Source: Actinomycetota bacterium (GTDB taxonomy: Bacteria; Actinomycetota; Humimicrobiia; Humimicrobiales; Humimicrobiaceae). From it: a stretch of DNA of 5,660 nt. The notes under the pieces are model-generated. The model saw nothing but the letters and a program-made list of their open reading frames with translations, was not told the origin of the DNA and ran no database searches. Of the stretch, positions 5,622 to 5,660 are shown one piece after another. The DNA lies in the NCBI GenBank assembly GCA_016932375.1, contig JAFGDA010000009.1, positions 1-5,660 on the forward strand. Direction: 5' to 3'. Both the position numbers and the translations under genes were made by a program. Each line of letters starts with the position of its first letter. Position 1 is the first letter of the stretch.

Positions 5622-5628
5622 CCCCCCC
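5622..5628 (-). promoter_or_regulatory. Poly-G ribosome binding site of the DUF937 gene
   Basis: Seven consecutive Gs on the - strand occupy the Shine-Dalgarno position, five bases before ATG 5616. GGGGG pairs less well with 16S rRNA than AGGAGG, which serves the neighbouring LysM gene. A homopolymer here could change length by slippage and alter spacing. Confidence 0.55.
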
Positions 5629-5660
5629 ATTTTATTGGTTAATAAAATATATTTTTAACC
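5629..5660 (-). repeat. Overlapping inverted repeats upstream of the DUF937 gene
   Basis: ATTTTATT, GGTT, AATAAAAT (5629-5648) is a perfect 8-base inverted repeat touching the poly-G ribosome site. GGTTAA (5637-5642) and TTAACC (5655-5660) form a second, overlapping one that reaches the window edge. They could be an operator or an mRNA hairpin that hides the ribosome site. The promoter itself lies at or beyond the window edge. Confidence 0.45.

Overview
This is a bacterial chromosomal window with five protein-coding genes and no RNA genes, insertion sequences or CRISPR. The Shine-Dalgarno sites (AGGAGGG, GGAGGA) and sigma-A-type promoter hexamers are bacterial. AGG (Arg) and ATA (Ile) codons are common and the intergenic DNA is AT-rich. 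This suits an anaerobic, sugar-fermenting lineage such as Clostridia, Thermotogota or Atribacterota, but the sequence does not fix the phylum.

Left part (1-2255, + strand): a zinc-type medium-chain dehydrogenase related to L-sorbose-1-phosphate reductase is followed, 120 bases on, by a short-chain dehydrogenase. The second resembles sorbitol-6-phosphate dehydrogenase and the dehydrogenase half of the RhaD-type aldolase/dehydrogenase. Both depart from the textbook active site: Asp replaces the usual His zinc ligand in the first, and Asn replaces the catalytic Lys of YxxxK in the second. A 95-base convergent gap (2256-2350) follows.

Middle (2351-4140, - strand): an intact AraB-type ribulokinase faces the dehydrogenases. 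It has its own strong promoter (TTGAAA, 17 bases, TGG TAATAT) and a strong Shine-Dalgarno site, which together put its start at 4030 rather than at the upstream in-frame ATG at 4075. No AraA isomerase or AraD epimerase is present. Two polyol/sugar dehydrogenases beside a ribulokinase suggest a pentitol or sugar-alcohol route (polyol to ribulose to ribulose 5-phosphate). This pathway is inference.

Right part (4141-5660, - strand): two small genes, apparently unrelated to sugar metabolism. One encodes a DUF937 protein with a C-terminal membrane anchor. The other, 248 bases downstream, encodes a coiled-coil/LysM protein with no signal peptide. A 12-bp-stem terminator ends the LysM transcript and abuts the ribulokinase promoter. 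The gap between these two genes and the DNA upstream of the DUF937 gene carry AT-rich inverted repeats that may be operators.

No wholly new system is evident. The points most worth following are the paired active-site substitutions in the dehydrogenases, the compact terminator-promoter junction, and the unsecreted LysM protein beside a tail-anchored DUF937 protein.
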